From Chitinimonas viridis (GTDB taxonomy: Bacteria; Pseudomonadota; Gammaproteobacteria; Burkholderiales; Chitinimonadaceae): DNA of 64,000 nucleotides. Each line of letters opens with the position of its first letter. Position 1 is the first letter of the stretch. Positions 36,788 through 45,293 of the stretch are shown here, piece by piece. The DNA is taken from contig NZ_JAUFPU010000019.1 of the NCBI RefSeq assembly GCF_030409555.1, positions 124,001-188,000 of the forward strand. Reading direction: 5' to 3'. A model generated the notes under the pieces. The model did no database searches, was not told the origin of the DNA, and saw only the letters and a list, made by a program, of their open reading frames with translations. The position numbers were made by a program, and so were the translations under genes.

Positions 36788-36831
36788 TTTCATCCTCCGT
36801 GAAACGTGAAGCCGTCATGCGGCGGTGAAAT

Positions 36832-36860
36832 GTGAAACGTGGTGTTACACCACATTTCAC
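36832..36860 (-). repeat. Intercistronic hairpin and GTGAAA iterons between aceE and aceF
   Basis: GTGAAACGTGGTG (36832-36844) pairs with CACCACATTTCAC (36848-36860) over 13 positions with a single G-U, around a 3-base loop. The surrounding 36794-36885 is built from repeated GTGAAA-N units in both orientations. It could stabilise the aceE message or tune the E1:E2 ratio. Confidence 0.7.
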
Positions 36861-36885
36861 CTTTCACGTTCCACTTTTCACGTGG

Positions 36886-39540
36886 TTAAACGGTCCAAGG
36901 GGCGGGCTTGGTGCTATCGATGCCGTACTTGGCCAGGGCTTCTGCCACCTTGGCGCGCGGCAGCTTGCCATCGTCGGCCAGCGATTTCAGCGCAGCTACC
37001 GTCACATAGTGGCGGTTGACTTCGAAGAATTGCCGCAGCTGTTCGCGGGTGTCCGAGCGGCCGAAGCCATCGGTGCCGAGCACCACGTAACGGCGTGGCA
37101 CATGGGCACGTATCTGCTCGGCGTAGAGGCGCATATAGTCTGTTGCCACCACCACCGGGCCTTGCGTGTCCTTCAGGCATTGGGTCACATAGGGCAGCTT
37201 GGGTTCGGCCAGCGGGTTGAGCAGATTTTCCCGCTCCACCGCCATACCGTCGCGGGCCAGTTCGGTAAAGCTTGGGCAGCTCCACAGATCGGCTTCCACG
37301 CCCCAGTCATCGCGCAGCAACTGCGCAGCGGCAATCACTTCGTTGAAGATGGTGCCGGACCCCAGCAACTGTACGCGCAGATCGCCCGCACCGCCTTGCT
37401 TGAGCAGGTACATACCCTTGACGATGCCTGCTTCCGCATCGGCTGGCATGGCAGGGTGCTCGTAGTTCTCGTTCATCAGGGTGATGTAGTAATACACGTC
37501 CTGCTGCTCGGCATACATGCGGCGCATGCCGTCCTGCACGATGACCGCCACTTCAAAGCCGAAAGTCGGGTCATAGGAGATGCAATTGGGGATGGTGGCC
37601 GAGATCAGGTGCGAATGGCCGTCTTCGTGCTGCAGGCCCTCACCGTTGAGCGTGGTGCGGCCCGCGGTGCCGCCCAGCAGAAAGCCCCGGGTGCGCATGT
37701 CGCCAGCCAGCCAGGCCAGATCACCTACGCGCTGGAAACCGAACATCGAGTAATAGATGTAGAACGGGATCATGGGCACGCCATGAGTGCTGTAGGACGT
37801 ACCTGCAGCGATCCAGTCACACATGCCGCCTGCTTCGTTGATGCCTTCCTGCAGGATCTGGCCGTCCTTGGATTCCTTGTAGAACATCAGCTGGTCAGCA
37901 TCCTGCGGCACATATTTCTGGCCTTCCTGATTCCATATGCCTACCTGGCGGAACAGGCCTTCCATGCCGAAAGTGCGCGATTCATCCGGCACGATGGGCA
38001 CGATGTGCTTGCCGATGTTCTTGTCCTTCAGCAACTGGGTCAGCATGCGGACAAAAGCCATGGTGGTGGAGTATTCCTTGCCGGCGCCCGAACCCTTCAG
38101 CAGGGTATCGAAGCTGGACAGCGGCGGTACTTCCAGTGCGTAGGCCTTGGCGCGACGTTGCGGCAGGTAGCCGCCGAGCGCATTTCTGTGGCCTCGCATG
38201 TATTCCAGCTCAGGCGAGCCTTCCTCGAACTTGACGAAGGGCACCTTCTCCAGCTGGTCATCGGCCACCGGTATGCCAAAGCGGTCGCGGAACTGCTTGA
38301 TCGAGTCGATATCCAGCTTTTTCTGCTGGTGGGTGATGTTCATGGCCTCGCCAGCCGAGCCCATGCCATAGCCCTTGACGGTCTTGGCCAGGATAACGGT
38401 GGGCATGCCCTTGGTATCGGTTGCAGCCTTGAAGGCGGCGTAGATCTTGGCAGGGTCGTGACCACCCCGATTCAGGTCCCAGATGTCCTTGTCGGACCAG
38501 TCCTGCACCAGCGCCTTCAGTTCGGGCGTGTTGAAGAAATGCTCGCGGACATAAGCGCCGTCCTTGGCCTTCATGGTCTGGTACTCGCCGTCGACGATGG
38601 CCATCATGCGCTTGGCCAGGATGCCCTTCTTGTCGCGCGCGAACAGGGCATCCCACTTGGTGCCCCACACCAGCTTGATCACATTCCAGCCCGAGCCGCG
38701 GAATTCGCTCTCCAGTTCCTGGATGATCTTGCCATTACCACGCACCGGGCCATCGAGGCGCTGCAGGTTGCAGTTGATCACGAACACCAGGTTGTCCAGG
38801 CGCTCGCGGCCGGCCATGCCGATGGCGCCCAGCGATTCTGGCTCGTCCATCTCGCCATCGCCACAGAAGGCCCAGACCTTGCGGCCCTCGGTCTGTACCA
38901 TGCCGCGATCCTGCATGTATTTCATGAAGCGGGCCTGGTAGATGGCCAGTAGCGGGCCCAGGCCCATCGATACGGTGGGGAACTGCCAGAAGTCCGGCAT
39001 CAGCCAGGGGTGGGGGTAGCTGGACAAGCCTTTGCCACCGACCTCCTGGCGGAAGTTGTTCATCTGGTCTTCGCTCAGGCGGCCCAACAGGTAAGCGCGC
39101 GAGTAGACACCAGTCGCCACATGGCCCTGGACAAACACCAGGTCGCCGCCGTGGTTCTCGCTGGGTGCATGCCAGAAGTGGTTGTAGCCCACGTCATACA
39201 GGGTGGCTGCGGACGCAAACGAGGCGATATGGCCGCCAACATTGGTGTGCTTGTTGGCGCGCACCACCATGGCCATGGCGTTCCAGCGCGTGTAGGCGCG
39301 GATCTTGTGTTCTTTGGTGGTGTCGCCAGGAAAGGGCGGCTCCATCTCCACCGGGATGGTATTGATGTACTGGGTATTGGCACTGTAGGGGATATTGGCG
39401 CCGCGCTCGGTGGCTTCTTCTATCAGCTTCTCGATGATGAAGTGGGCGCGCTCAGGGCCCTCGCTCTCGATCACGCCGTCCAGGGCTTCAAGCCACTCGC
39501 GTGTTTCTACCGGATCGAGATCGTCGTTGTGCTCTGCCAT
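36886..39540 (-). CDS. aceE: Pyruvate dehydrogenase E1 component (homodimeric)
   Basis: Thiamine-diphosphate-dependent E1 that decarboxylates pyruvate. 884 aa, the size of the homodimeric type. The TPP motif GDGEMDEPESLGAI is followed by VFVINCNLQRLDGPVRGN. GYGMGSAGEAMNITHQQKKL and SYDPTFGFEVAVIVQDG are further family segments. The open frame reaches 39588, but the ATG at 39540 (MAEHNDDLDP) with AAGGTA upstream is the family start. First gene of the PDH operon. Confidence 0.96.
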   Translation of the reverse strand: MAEHNDDLDPVETREWLEALDGVIESEGPERAHFIIEKLIEEATERGANIPYSANTQYINTIPVEMEPPFPGDTTKEHKIRAYTRWNAMAMVVRANKHTNVGGHIASFASAATLYDVGYNHFWHAPSENHGGDLVFVQGHVATGVYSRAYLLGRLSEDQMNNFRQEVGGKGLSSYPHPWLMPDFWQFPTVSMGLGPLLAIYQARFMKYMQDRGMVQTEGRKVWAFCGDGEMDEPESLGAIGMAGRERLDNLVFVINCNLQRLDGPVRGNGKIIQELESEFRGSGWNVIKLVWGTKWDALFARDKKGILAKRMMAIVDGEYQTMKAKDGAYVREHFFNTPELKALVQDWSDKDIWDLNRGGHDPAKIYAAFKAATDTKGMPTVILAKTVKGYGMGSAGEAMNITHQQKKLDIDSIKQFRDRFGIPVADDQLEKVPFVKFEEGSPELEYMRGHRNALGGYLPQRRAKAYALEVPPLSSFDTLLKGSGAGKEYSTTMAFVRMLTQLLKDKNIGKHIVPIVPDESRTFGMEGLFRQVGIWNQEGQKYVPQDADQLMFYKESKDGQILQEGINEAGGMCDWIAAGTSYSTHGVPMIPFYIYYSMFGFQRVGDLAWLAGDMRTRGFLLGGTAGRTTLNGEGLQHEDGHSHLISATIPNCISYDPTFGFEVAVIVQDGMRRMYAEQQDVYYYITLMNENYEHPAMPADAEAGIVKGMYLLKQGGAGDLRVQLLGSGTIFNEVIAAAQLLRDDWGVEADLWSCPSFTELARDGMAVERENLLNPLAEPKLPYVTQCLKDTQGPVVVATDYMRLYAEQIRAHVPRRYVVLGTDGFGRSDTREQLRQFFEVNRHYVTVAALKSLADDGKLPRAKVAEALAKYGIDSTKPAPWTV

Positions 39541-39929
39541 CTTGGGTACCTTGTGGGTTTCGTTATAGGAATAGGGATGCAAGCGCACACCACCCCGCAG
39601 GGTGTGCAGGGGCGTGATGTAGATCGCTTGGGGGTACGGCGGCGCGTGCGGCCAGGTTCTGGCAGCACGGCAGAATGGGTGGCTGGCGCTCAGACAAGGC
39701 CAGCGAAGCGTGAATTGTGCGCTTCAATGTTGTCTCTACTGCTTGGGTTGCGAACTGGCAATTGCCGGCTCATCGGGCCTTATGGCCTCTTTGTCACTGC
39801 TGGCCCGGTATACGTGACGGTGGTGCAGGTCACGCTCCGCACCCGCCGGACGGGCGCCGGATGATCGGGTGGGTATCAGTCATTGCTACCGCAGGAATGC
39901 GGCGGGCCGCCATTATGGCAGCCCGGTTG
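39541..39929. other. Upstream region of the PDH operon, no gene
   Basis: About 390 bases between aceE and the SHOCT-domain gene (stop at 39930), both on the minus strand. It must hold the aceE promoter, but I could not choose one. Two small inverted repeats may be regulator sites: GCACACC...GGTGTGC at about 39585-39607, and GAAGCG-N9-CGCTTC at 39705-39725. No coding potential beyond shadow frames. Confidence 0.5.
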
Positions 39930-40808
39930 TTACAGCTCTTTCAGGATGGCGGCACGCTTTTGCGCGTACTCGGCATCATCGATCAGGCCGTTGTCCTTGA
40001 GCCGCTTCAGCAGGATCAAGCGTTCTTCCACCTTGCTTGTCGGTGCGGCAGGCAATATGGCTTGCGGCGCTGCTGTGGCTGCCGGTGCCGATTGCGGCGC
40101 GGCTTGTGCCGGGGCGGGACTCACCGGCGCTGGAGCAGTAACCGTATCGGCTGGCTTGAATGTGGTGGCTGCAGGTACCTTGGCAGTGCCAAAGGTGGTC
40201 GTCGGCTTGGTCGCAAGGGCAGTCGGGATATCCAGGCTGACCCAGTCTGGACGGTTGCCGACCCGCTGCACCACGTTGCTGGCCTGCAGCTCGCAGCCTA
40301 GATCGGCCTGAGATTTGATACGGCTACCGTGTATCAGGGTACGGGCACTGCCACTGGGCCGCTGGAACAAGACTTCCTGAGTGCTGCCGCACATGCCTAC
40401 CAGCAGGTTGAGCCTGCCATTCTCGACAAACAAGCGGCCTGCATTCAGGGAGCGTGGCAGCAGCGGGATACTGCCTGGGCGATAGGAGGTGCCGAACAGC
40501 AGGTCGTCCTCTGTCTTGGCCTTGGCGAATTGCGCGATCAAGGACTTGGACAGCCGCTCGATCTCGTCTTCGCTGAAATAGGGTACGGATTCCCTGCTGG
40601 CATCCAGCTTGTAGAAGTGCGCCAGCAAGGCTCGCAACTGTTCGCTGCTGAAGCTGACCGGATGCTGATTGCCCGCATTCACGGCTTCCAGTTTCACATA
40701 GTCATCGGTCTCAGACCAACGCTGGCTTGAGTCCATGGCGCTGGCGCTGCTCACCATCAGTGCGACGAGTGCCAGGCGCCCCAGGCGCGACGCAAAGGCT
40801 TGCTGCAT
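39930..40808 (-). CDS. Exported protein with C-terminal SHOCT domain
   Basis: A 292-aa protein with a signal peptide (MQQAFASRLGRLALVALMVS, cleavage after ASA), a central domain of unknown family, an Ala/Pro/Thr-rich linker (about 200-255) and a C-terminal SHOCT-type helical hairpin (VEERLILLKRLKDNGLIDDAEYAQKRAAIL, about 258-288). SHOCT modules are short oligomerisation elements and give no specific function. Two cysteines (VGMCG and LGCEL) could form a disulphide. Not obviously linked to pgi or aceE. Confidence 0.72.
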   Translation of the reverse strand: MQQAFASRLGRLALVALMVSSASAMDSSQRWSETDDYVKLEAVNAGNQHPVSFSSEQLRALLAHFYKLDASRESVPYFSEDEIERLSKSLIAQFAKAKTEDDLLFGTSYRPGSIPLLPRSLNAGRLFVENGRLNLLVGMCGSTQEVLFQRPSGSARTLIHGSRIKSQADLGCELQASNVVQRVGNRPDWVSLDIPTALATKPTTTFGTAKVPAATTFKPADTVTAPAPVSPAPAQAAPQSAPAATAAPQAILPAAPTSKVEERLILLKRLKDNGLIDDAEYAQKRAAILKEL

Positions 40809-40881
40809 GCGATTCTCCGTTCTTCTAGCTGCGGGGCAAGACCGCCTTTATAACGCAATCCCCCGCCGCGTGCATCGTGGC

Positions 40882-40899
40882 TGACCGCGATTGCGGTCA
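40882..40899. repeat. Palindrome TGACCGC-GATT-GCGGTCA
   Basis: A perfect 7-bp inverted repeat with a 4-base loop, 5 bases beyond the pgi stop and 74 bases before the start of the SHOCT-domain gene. It has no U-tract in the transcribed direction, so it is either an mRNA 3'-end hairpin for the pgi operon or a protein-binding site. Confidence 0.45.
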
Positions 40900-40903
40900 A
40901 AAA

Positions 40904-42550
40904 TTATGGATTCAGTGCACGTCGCACGTAATCGATCAAGCGGTTGGTGGAGGCATCATGTGCCAGCGCTGGCGCGCCGGACTTCAGCTCTGCCTCTACC
41001 GTTCTGGCCAACTGCTTACCCAGCTCCACCCCCCATTGGTCGTAGGAGTTGATACCCCAGACCACGCCTTGCACGAACACCTTGTGCTCGTACAGGGCAA
41101 CCAGGCTACCCAGGCTGGCTGGGTCCAGCCTGTCCAGCAACAAGGTATTGGTCGGCCGGTTGCCGCTGAACACCTTATGCGGCACCAGTGCCTCCAGTGC
41201 ATCACCTGCCAGCCCCTGGGCAAGCAGCTCTGCCCTGACCTCGGCCTCGCTCTTGCCGCGCATCAATGCCTCTGTCTGGGCCAGGAAATTGGCCAGCAGT
41301 ATCAGGTTGTGCTCGGGTGAACTGGCGGGATTCTCCAGGCTGGCGATGAAGTCGGCAGGGATCAGTTCGGTACCCTGATGCAGCAACTGGTAATAGGCAT
41401 GCTGGCCGTTGATGCCAGGCTCGCCCCAGATGACTGCACCAGTATGGTAATCCACTTTGCCGCCATCCAGACGCACGGCCTTGCCGTTGGACTCCATGTC
41501 CAGCTGCTGCAGATAGGCGGGCAATCGATGCAGTGGCTGGTTGTAGGGAGAGACCAGCTGGGTGCTGGCGCCCATGCCATTGATATAGAACACGCCCAGC
41601 AGCGCCAGTATGGCTGGCAGGTTCTGTTCCAGCGGCGCATTGGCAAAGTGCTGATCCATGGCATGCGCGCCCGCCAGCAGTGCGCGGAAATGCTCGGGGC
41701 CGATGAACAGTAGGATGGGTAGGCCTATGGCCGACCAGAGTGAGTAGCGCCCGCCTACCCAATCCCAGAAGCCGAACATATTGTCGGTATCGATGCCGAA
41801 CTGGCGGACTGCATCGGCATTGGTGGAGACGGCAACAAAATGCCTTGCCACCGCCGCTTCGGTACCCAGGGCGGTCACCAGCCAGGCGCGAGCGGCGCGT
41901 GCGTTGGTCAGTGTCTCCTGGGTGGTGAAAGTCTTGGACGCAACGATGAACAAGGTGGTGGCAGGATTGAGCCGACCCAGTACATGGTTGAGCTGCCAGC
42001 CATCGACGGTAGAGACAAAGTGCAGCCTGAGGTGGGCGGTGCCATAGTCCTTGAGCGCTTCGCAGGCCATGTAAGGTCCGAGGTCAGAGCCGCCTATGCC
42101 GATATTGACGATATCGGTGATCGCTTGCCCATCATGGCCTCGCCAGGCACCGCTGCGCACACGCTCGGCAAAATCGCTCATCCTGTCCAGCACGGCATGC
42201 ACGGCCGGTACGATGTTCTCGCCCTCCAGCTCGATATGCGCATGGCGGGGCGCGCGTAGCGCGGTGTGCAGGACCGCACGGCCTTCGGTGGCATTGATGC
42301 GCCCTCCGGCCAACATGGCAGCCCGCTTCTGCTCCACGCCTGTTGTCCTTGCCAGTTCGAACAAGCTGACCAGGGCGGCATCGTCGATGCGGTTCTTGGC
42401 GTAGTCCAGCAGGATGCCGCATTGCTTGATGCTGTAGCGCTCGGCACGCGCAGGATCCTGTGCCAGGGCATGGCGCAGATCCATTGCTTTCAGCCGTTGG
42501 GCGTGGGCCAGCATATGCTGCCAGGCGGGTAGAGTGGTGAGAGCGGTCAT
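40904..42550 (-). CDS. pgi: Glucose-6-phosphate isomerase
   Basis: Interconverts glucose-6-phosphate and fructose-6-phosphate. 548 aa. Family signatures: [14 protein letters not shown] (about 140-153), [15 protein letters not shown] (about 200-214), [13 protein letters not shown], and [19 protein letters not shown] (about 370-388, containing a conserved His). The C-terminus [12 protein letters not shown] is also conserved. Last gene of zwf-pgl-glk-hexR-pgi. Its ATG overlaps the stop of a 17-codon ORF that begins at the hexR stop. Confidence 0.96.
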   Translation of the reverse strand: MTALTTLPAWQHMLAHAQRLKAMDLRHALAQDPARAERYSIKQCGILLDYAKNRIDDAALVSLFELARTTGVEQKRAAMLAGGRINATEGRAVLHTALRAPRHAHIELEGENIVPAVHAVLDRMSDFAERVRSGAWRGHDGQAITDIVNIGIGGSDLGPYMACEALKDYGTAHLRLHFVSTVDGWQLNHVLGRLNPATTLFIVASKTFTTQETLTNARAARAWLVTALGTEAAVARHFVAVSTNADAVRQFGIDTDNMFGFWDWVGGRYSLWSAIGLPILLFIGPEHFRALLAGAHAMDQHFANAPLEQNLPAILALLGVFYINGMGASTQLVSPYNQPLHRLPAYLQQLDMESNGKAVRLDGGKVDYHTGAVIWGEPGINGQHAYYQLLHQGTELIPADFIASLENPASSPEHNLILLANFLAQTEALMRGKSEAEVRAELLAQGLAGDALEALVPHKVFSGNRPTNTLLLDRLDPASLGSLVALYEHKVFVQGVVWGINSYDQWGVELGKQLARTVEAELKSGAPALAHDASTNRLIDYVRRALNP

Positions 42551-42600
42551 GGTGACGGGTCGGGTAGCGTTAGGTGGAGGCTGGTCTTACCGGTCCTCAT
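42547..42600 (-). CDS. Possible 17-codon coupling ORF between hexR and pgi
   Basis: On the minus strand an ATG overlapping the hexR stop (TAATG) opens [17 protein letters not shown] and ends in a TGA overlapping the pgi ATG (ATGA). The AGGA that could serve as its ribosome-binding site sits 7 bases upstream and belongs to the first copy of a 13-bp duplication. It is far too short for homology. The case rests only on the exact overlaps at both ends, which would pass ribosomes from hexR to pgi. Confidence 0.3.
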   Translation of the reverse strand: MRTGKTSLHLTLPDPSP

Positions 42601-42613
42601 TACCGGTCCTCAT
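42588..42613. repeat. Perfect 13-bp tandem duplication at the hexR stop
   Basis: TACCGGTCCTCAT occurs twice in direct contact (42588-42600, 42601-42613). On the minus strand the first copy encodes the last residues of HexR and the second follows the stop. Looks like a recent slippage event. Confidence 0.9.
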
Positions 42614-43448
42614 AGCCGCGCACGCGGCGTTCCTTGAGGTTGCGCTTGATTTTTTCCAGCTGGTCTATCAACTCCGGGCCGCGCCGTAGTGCGACACCGA
42701 CGGCCAGGATATCGATGATGACCAGATGCACGATGCGGGTAATCATCGGTGAATACAGGTCGGGATCTTCCGGGGTATCGGCATACAGCGTCACATTGCA
42801 GCGCTTGGCCAGCGGCGAGTTGGAATGGGTGATGCCGATGACCTGCGCGCCAGCCTCGCGCGCCAGCTCCACTGACCGGATCAGGTCTATGGTGCGGCCC
42901 GAGTTGGAAATGGCCACGACGGCGTCGCCTGCTTTGAGCAGGGAGGCCGACATGCCATGGATGTGCGGGTCGGAATAGGAAATACAGGGCACGCCCAGGC
43001 GGAAAAACTTGTGCTGCGCGTCTTGCGCCATGATGCCGCTGTTGCCCAGGCCGTAGAATTCTATCTTGCGTGCCTTGGCCAGGATGTCGACCGCTTGCTC
43101 GATGGCATCCGGGTTCAACTCGTTGCGCGTGCGCATCAGGCTGGAAATGGTGTTATCGAACAGCTTGGCGGCCAGGTCGTGGGCGGTATCGCTCATCTCG
43201 ACTGCGCTGTGCACATAGGGCACGCCGGAGACCAGACTGCGTGTCAGGCGCAGCTTGAAATCCTGCAGGCCGGTGCAATCGACCGAACGGCAGAAACGAA
43301 TCACGGTGGGCTGTGACACATTGGCCATATCGGCAATCTGGGCAATGGGCGCATGGGCGACGAAGTTGGGCTGCGCCAGCACCAGTTCGGCCACCTTGCG
43401 TTCCGATTTCGACAGTTCCTGCAGCAGCGATTTGATCTTTTCCAGCAT
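42600..43448 (-). CDS. hexR: HexR transcriptional repressor (RpiR family)
   Basis: A 282-aa regulator of central carbon metabolism that senses 2-keto-3-deoxy-6-phosphogluconate. N-terminal RpiR helix-turn-helix (about 1-77: LSKSERKVAELVLAQP, ADMANVSQPTVIRFCRS) and a C-terminal SIS sugar-phosphate domain (about 115-250: IEFYGLGNSGIMAQDA, VVAISNSGRTIDLIRS). Position inside the zwf-pgl-glk-hexR-pgi operon, divergent from edd-eda, is the classic HexR context. HexR-like palindromes lie in the divergent region and upstream of pyk, so it probably represses its own operon, edd-eda and pyk. Confidence 0.93.
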   Translation of the reverse strand: MLEKIKSLLQELSKSERKVAELVLAQPNFVAHAPIAQIADMANVSQPTVIRFCRSVDCTGLQDFKLRLTRSLVSGVPYVHSAVEMSDTAHDLAAKLFDNTISSLMRTRNELNPDAIEQAVDILAKARKIEFYGLGNSGIMAQDAQHKFFRLGVPCISYSDPHIHGMSASLLKAGDAVVAISNSGRTIDLIRSVELAREAGAQVIGITHSNSPLAKRCNVTLYADTPEDPDLYSPMITRIVHLVIIDILAVGVALRRGPELIDQLEKIKRNLKERRVRGYEDR

Positions 43449-43478
43449 ATTGTATGCGTCTCCCCGCGTGTCTTTAGG

Positions 43479-44474
43479 TCAGTAGCCCTTGCGGGCTGCC
43501 AGGGCGTTCAGCGCGGCAGCGGTGCCGCGCAGGGCCGGATTGTTGGCCACGATCACGTAGCTGGGCACGGCTGCCAGGTAGTTGGAGAAACGCCCTTTCT
43601 GTTCGAAGCGCTTGCGGAAAGGCGAGGCGGCAAAGTAGCCGCCCAGCTTGGGTACGACACCGCCACCGATATACAGGCCGCCATGGGCACCCAGGGTGAC
43701 AGCCAGATTGGCCGCGGCCGTACCCAGCATGCCGCAGAATACGTCTACCGTTTCGCGGCAAAGCGGGCAGTCGTTGGCCACGCCACGCTGGGTGATGTCG
43801 GCTGCGCTGAGGCCCTCATTGGCAACCTGGTTCAATTCGCTGAGGGCACGATACAGGTTGACCACGCCGGGGCCGGATATCAGCCGCTCGGCCGATACAT
43901 GGCCAAACTCCTGCCGCAGGATGCGCAGGATTTCGTCTTCCTTGTGATTGAAGGGAGAGAACGAGACATGACCACCTTCACCCTGGATGGGAATCCAGCG
44001 TGGCATCTCGCCTGGCAGGTGGGCGGGCATCAGGCCCGAGACACCCAGGCCGGTACCCGCGCCCAGCAGGGCAATGGGCCTATCACTGTCGCGCTCGCCG
44101 CCCCCCACCTTGACCAGTTCCTCGTCGGTCAGCAGTGGCAGGCTCAATGCCAGTGCGGTGAAGTCATTGATGACAGTCAGTTCGTCGAGCTGCAACTGGG
44201 CTTGCAATGCCGCCTGCGAGAAAGCCCAGTGGTTGTTGGTCATCTTGACGGCATCGCCGGAGAGCGGTGTGGCAATGCCTATCGCGGCCCAGCGCGGTGC
44301 GACTGCCAAGGGGTCCAGATACGCCCGTGCCGCTTCGTATGGGCCCGGGTAGTCGGCGCAGACAAGGTTGCGCTCGTCGCTGATGGGAGCGCCTGCCGCA
44401 CGTATCAGGGCAAACCGGACATTGGTGCCGCCAACATCGGCCAGCAGCCTGGGGTAGCTTTGTTCGAGGCTCAT
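43479..44474 (-). CDS. glk: Glucokinase
   Basis: ATP-dependent glucokinase (331 aa) that feeds glucose released from maltodextrins into glucose-6-phosphate. ATP motif LLADVGGTNVRFAL (10-23), sugar contacts TNNHWAFS and INDFTALALSLP, GAGTGLGVSGL, and EGGHVSFSPFNHKE. This is the proteobacterial Glk type (not ROK). It ends 30 bases before hexR and starts 6 bases after the pgl stop. Confidence 0.95.
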   Translation of the reverse strand: MSLEQSYPRLLADVGGTNVRFALIRAAGAPISDERNLVCADYPGPYEAARAYLDPLAVAPRWAAIGIATPLSGDAVKMTNNHWAFSQAALQAQLQLDELTVINDFTALALSLPLLTDEELVKVGGGERDSDRPIALLGAGTGLGVSGLMPAHLPGEMPRWIPIQGEGGHVSFSPFNHKEDEILRILRQEFGHVSAERLISGPGVVNLYRALSELNQVANEGLSAADITQRGVANDCPLCRETVDVFCGMLGTAAANLAVTLGAHGGLYIGGGVVPKLGGYFAASPFRKRFEQKGRFSNYLAAVPSYVIVANNPALRGTAAALNALAARKGY

Positions 44475-44480
44475 GGTGCG

Positions 44481-45179
44481 CTATTCGGCCCAGTAAACAT
44501 GTTTGGGGCCACGTGCTGCATCCAGCACGCGGGCTATTGGTAACCGTTGGCTGGTATTGGCCAGGGCTTGCTCGAAAATCTGCCGTTTCTTGGTGCCGGT
44601 CAGGTGTACTACCAGCTTGCGCGCCTGGGCAATGGCCGCCAGGGTGAGGCTGATACGGGCATAGGGTGCCGTGCTAGGGTTGACGGCAACCACGCTTTGC
44701 GTGCTATCCGGTGCCGCAGCAATTTCCAGCTCGCTGGCGCAGGGAAACAGGCTGGCGGTATGGCCATCTTCGCCCATACCCAATATCAGTACGTCAAAAG
44801 GCTGCGGAATCGCCTGCAGCCGTGCTTCTATCTCAGCCACGGCGGCTTCGGCGCTAGCGGCGCCGGTATGCAGGCTGACGAAGTGGGCGGCCTCCACGTG
44901 GTATTTGAGCAGATGCTCGCGCACCAGTAGCTCATTGCTGTCAGTGTGGCTGGGTGGTACCCAGCGATCATCGACCAGGGTGATCCAGACCTTGTCCCAT
45001 TGCAGCCGCATCTGGCGTAGCTGCTGGAACATGCCTACGGGTGTCCTGCCGCCCGATACCGCCAGGCTGGCATGGCCACGCTCGGCAATGGCGATTTCCA
45101 GTGCGGCGCCGACTTCGCGGGCCAGGCAGATATCCAGGTCTACCCTGGAGTCGTATTCGTGGAAGTTCACTTCAGCCAT
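44481..45179 (-). CDS. pgl: 6-phosphogluconolactonase
   Basis: Hydrolyses 6-phosphogluconolactone, the second step after Zwf. 232 aa (DevB/SOL type). Motifs: LAVSGGRTPVGMFQQL (about 38-53), LVDDRWVPPSHTDSNE (about 67-82), and GMGEDGHTASLFP (about 134-146). Six bases separate it from glk; a strong intercistronic hairpin separates it from zwf. Confidence 0.94.
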   Translation of the reverse strand: MAEVNFHEYDSRVDLDICLAREVGAALEIAIAERGHASLAVSGGRTPVGMFQQLRQMRLQWDKVWITLVDDRWVPPSHTDSNELLVREHLLKYHVEAAHFVSLHTGAASAEAAVAEIEARLQAIPQPFDVLILGMGEDGHTASLFPCASELEIAAAPDSTQSVVAVNPSTAPYARISLTLAAIAQARKLVVHLTGTKKRQIFEQALANTSQRLPIARVLDAARGPKHVYWAE

Positions 45180-45241
45180 GCTGTCTCATTCTTGTCGGGT
45201 ATTCGTCGGCCATGCTGTACATGTCCGTGCCACCAAATGGC

Positions 45242-45266
45242 ACATCGGGCCGGCTGGGCCCGATGT
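45242..45266 (-). repeat. Hairpin between zwf and pgl
   Basis: ACATCGGGCC (45242-45251), loop GGCTG, GGCCCGATGT (45257-45266): a perfect 10-bp stem in the 114-base gap between zwf and pgl, without a U-tract. A shorter hairpin, GTGCCA-CCAAA-TGGCAC, lies just beside it. Likely affects mRNA stability or differential expression within the operon. Confidence 0.65.
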
Positions 45267-45293
45267 CCTTGCTACTAGGCTGTGGTTTATCGC

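Noticed and set aside
36832-38952. 706-codon plus-strand reading frame opposite aceE
   Set aside because: Antisense shadow of a GC-rich gene with clear PDH E1 motifs on the other strand; no ribosome-binding site and biased His/Gln/Val-rich translation.
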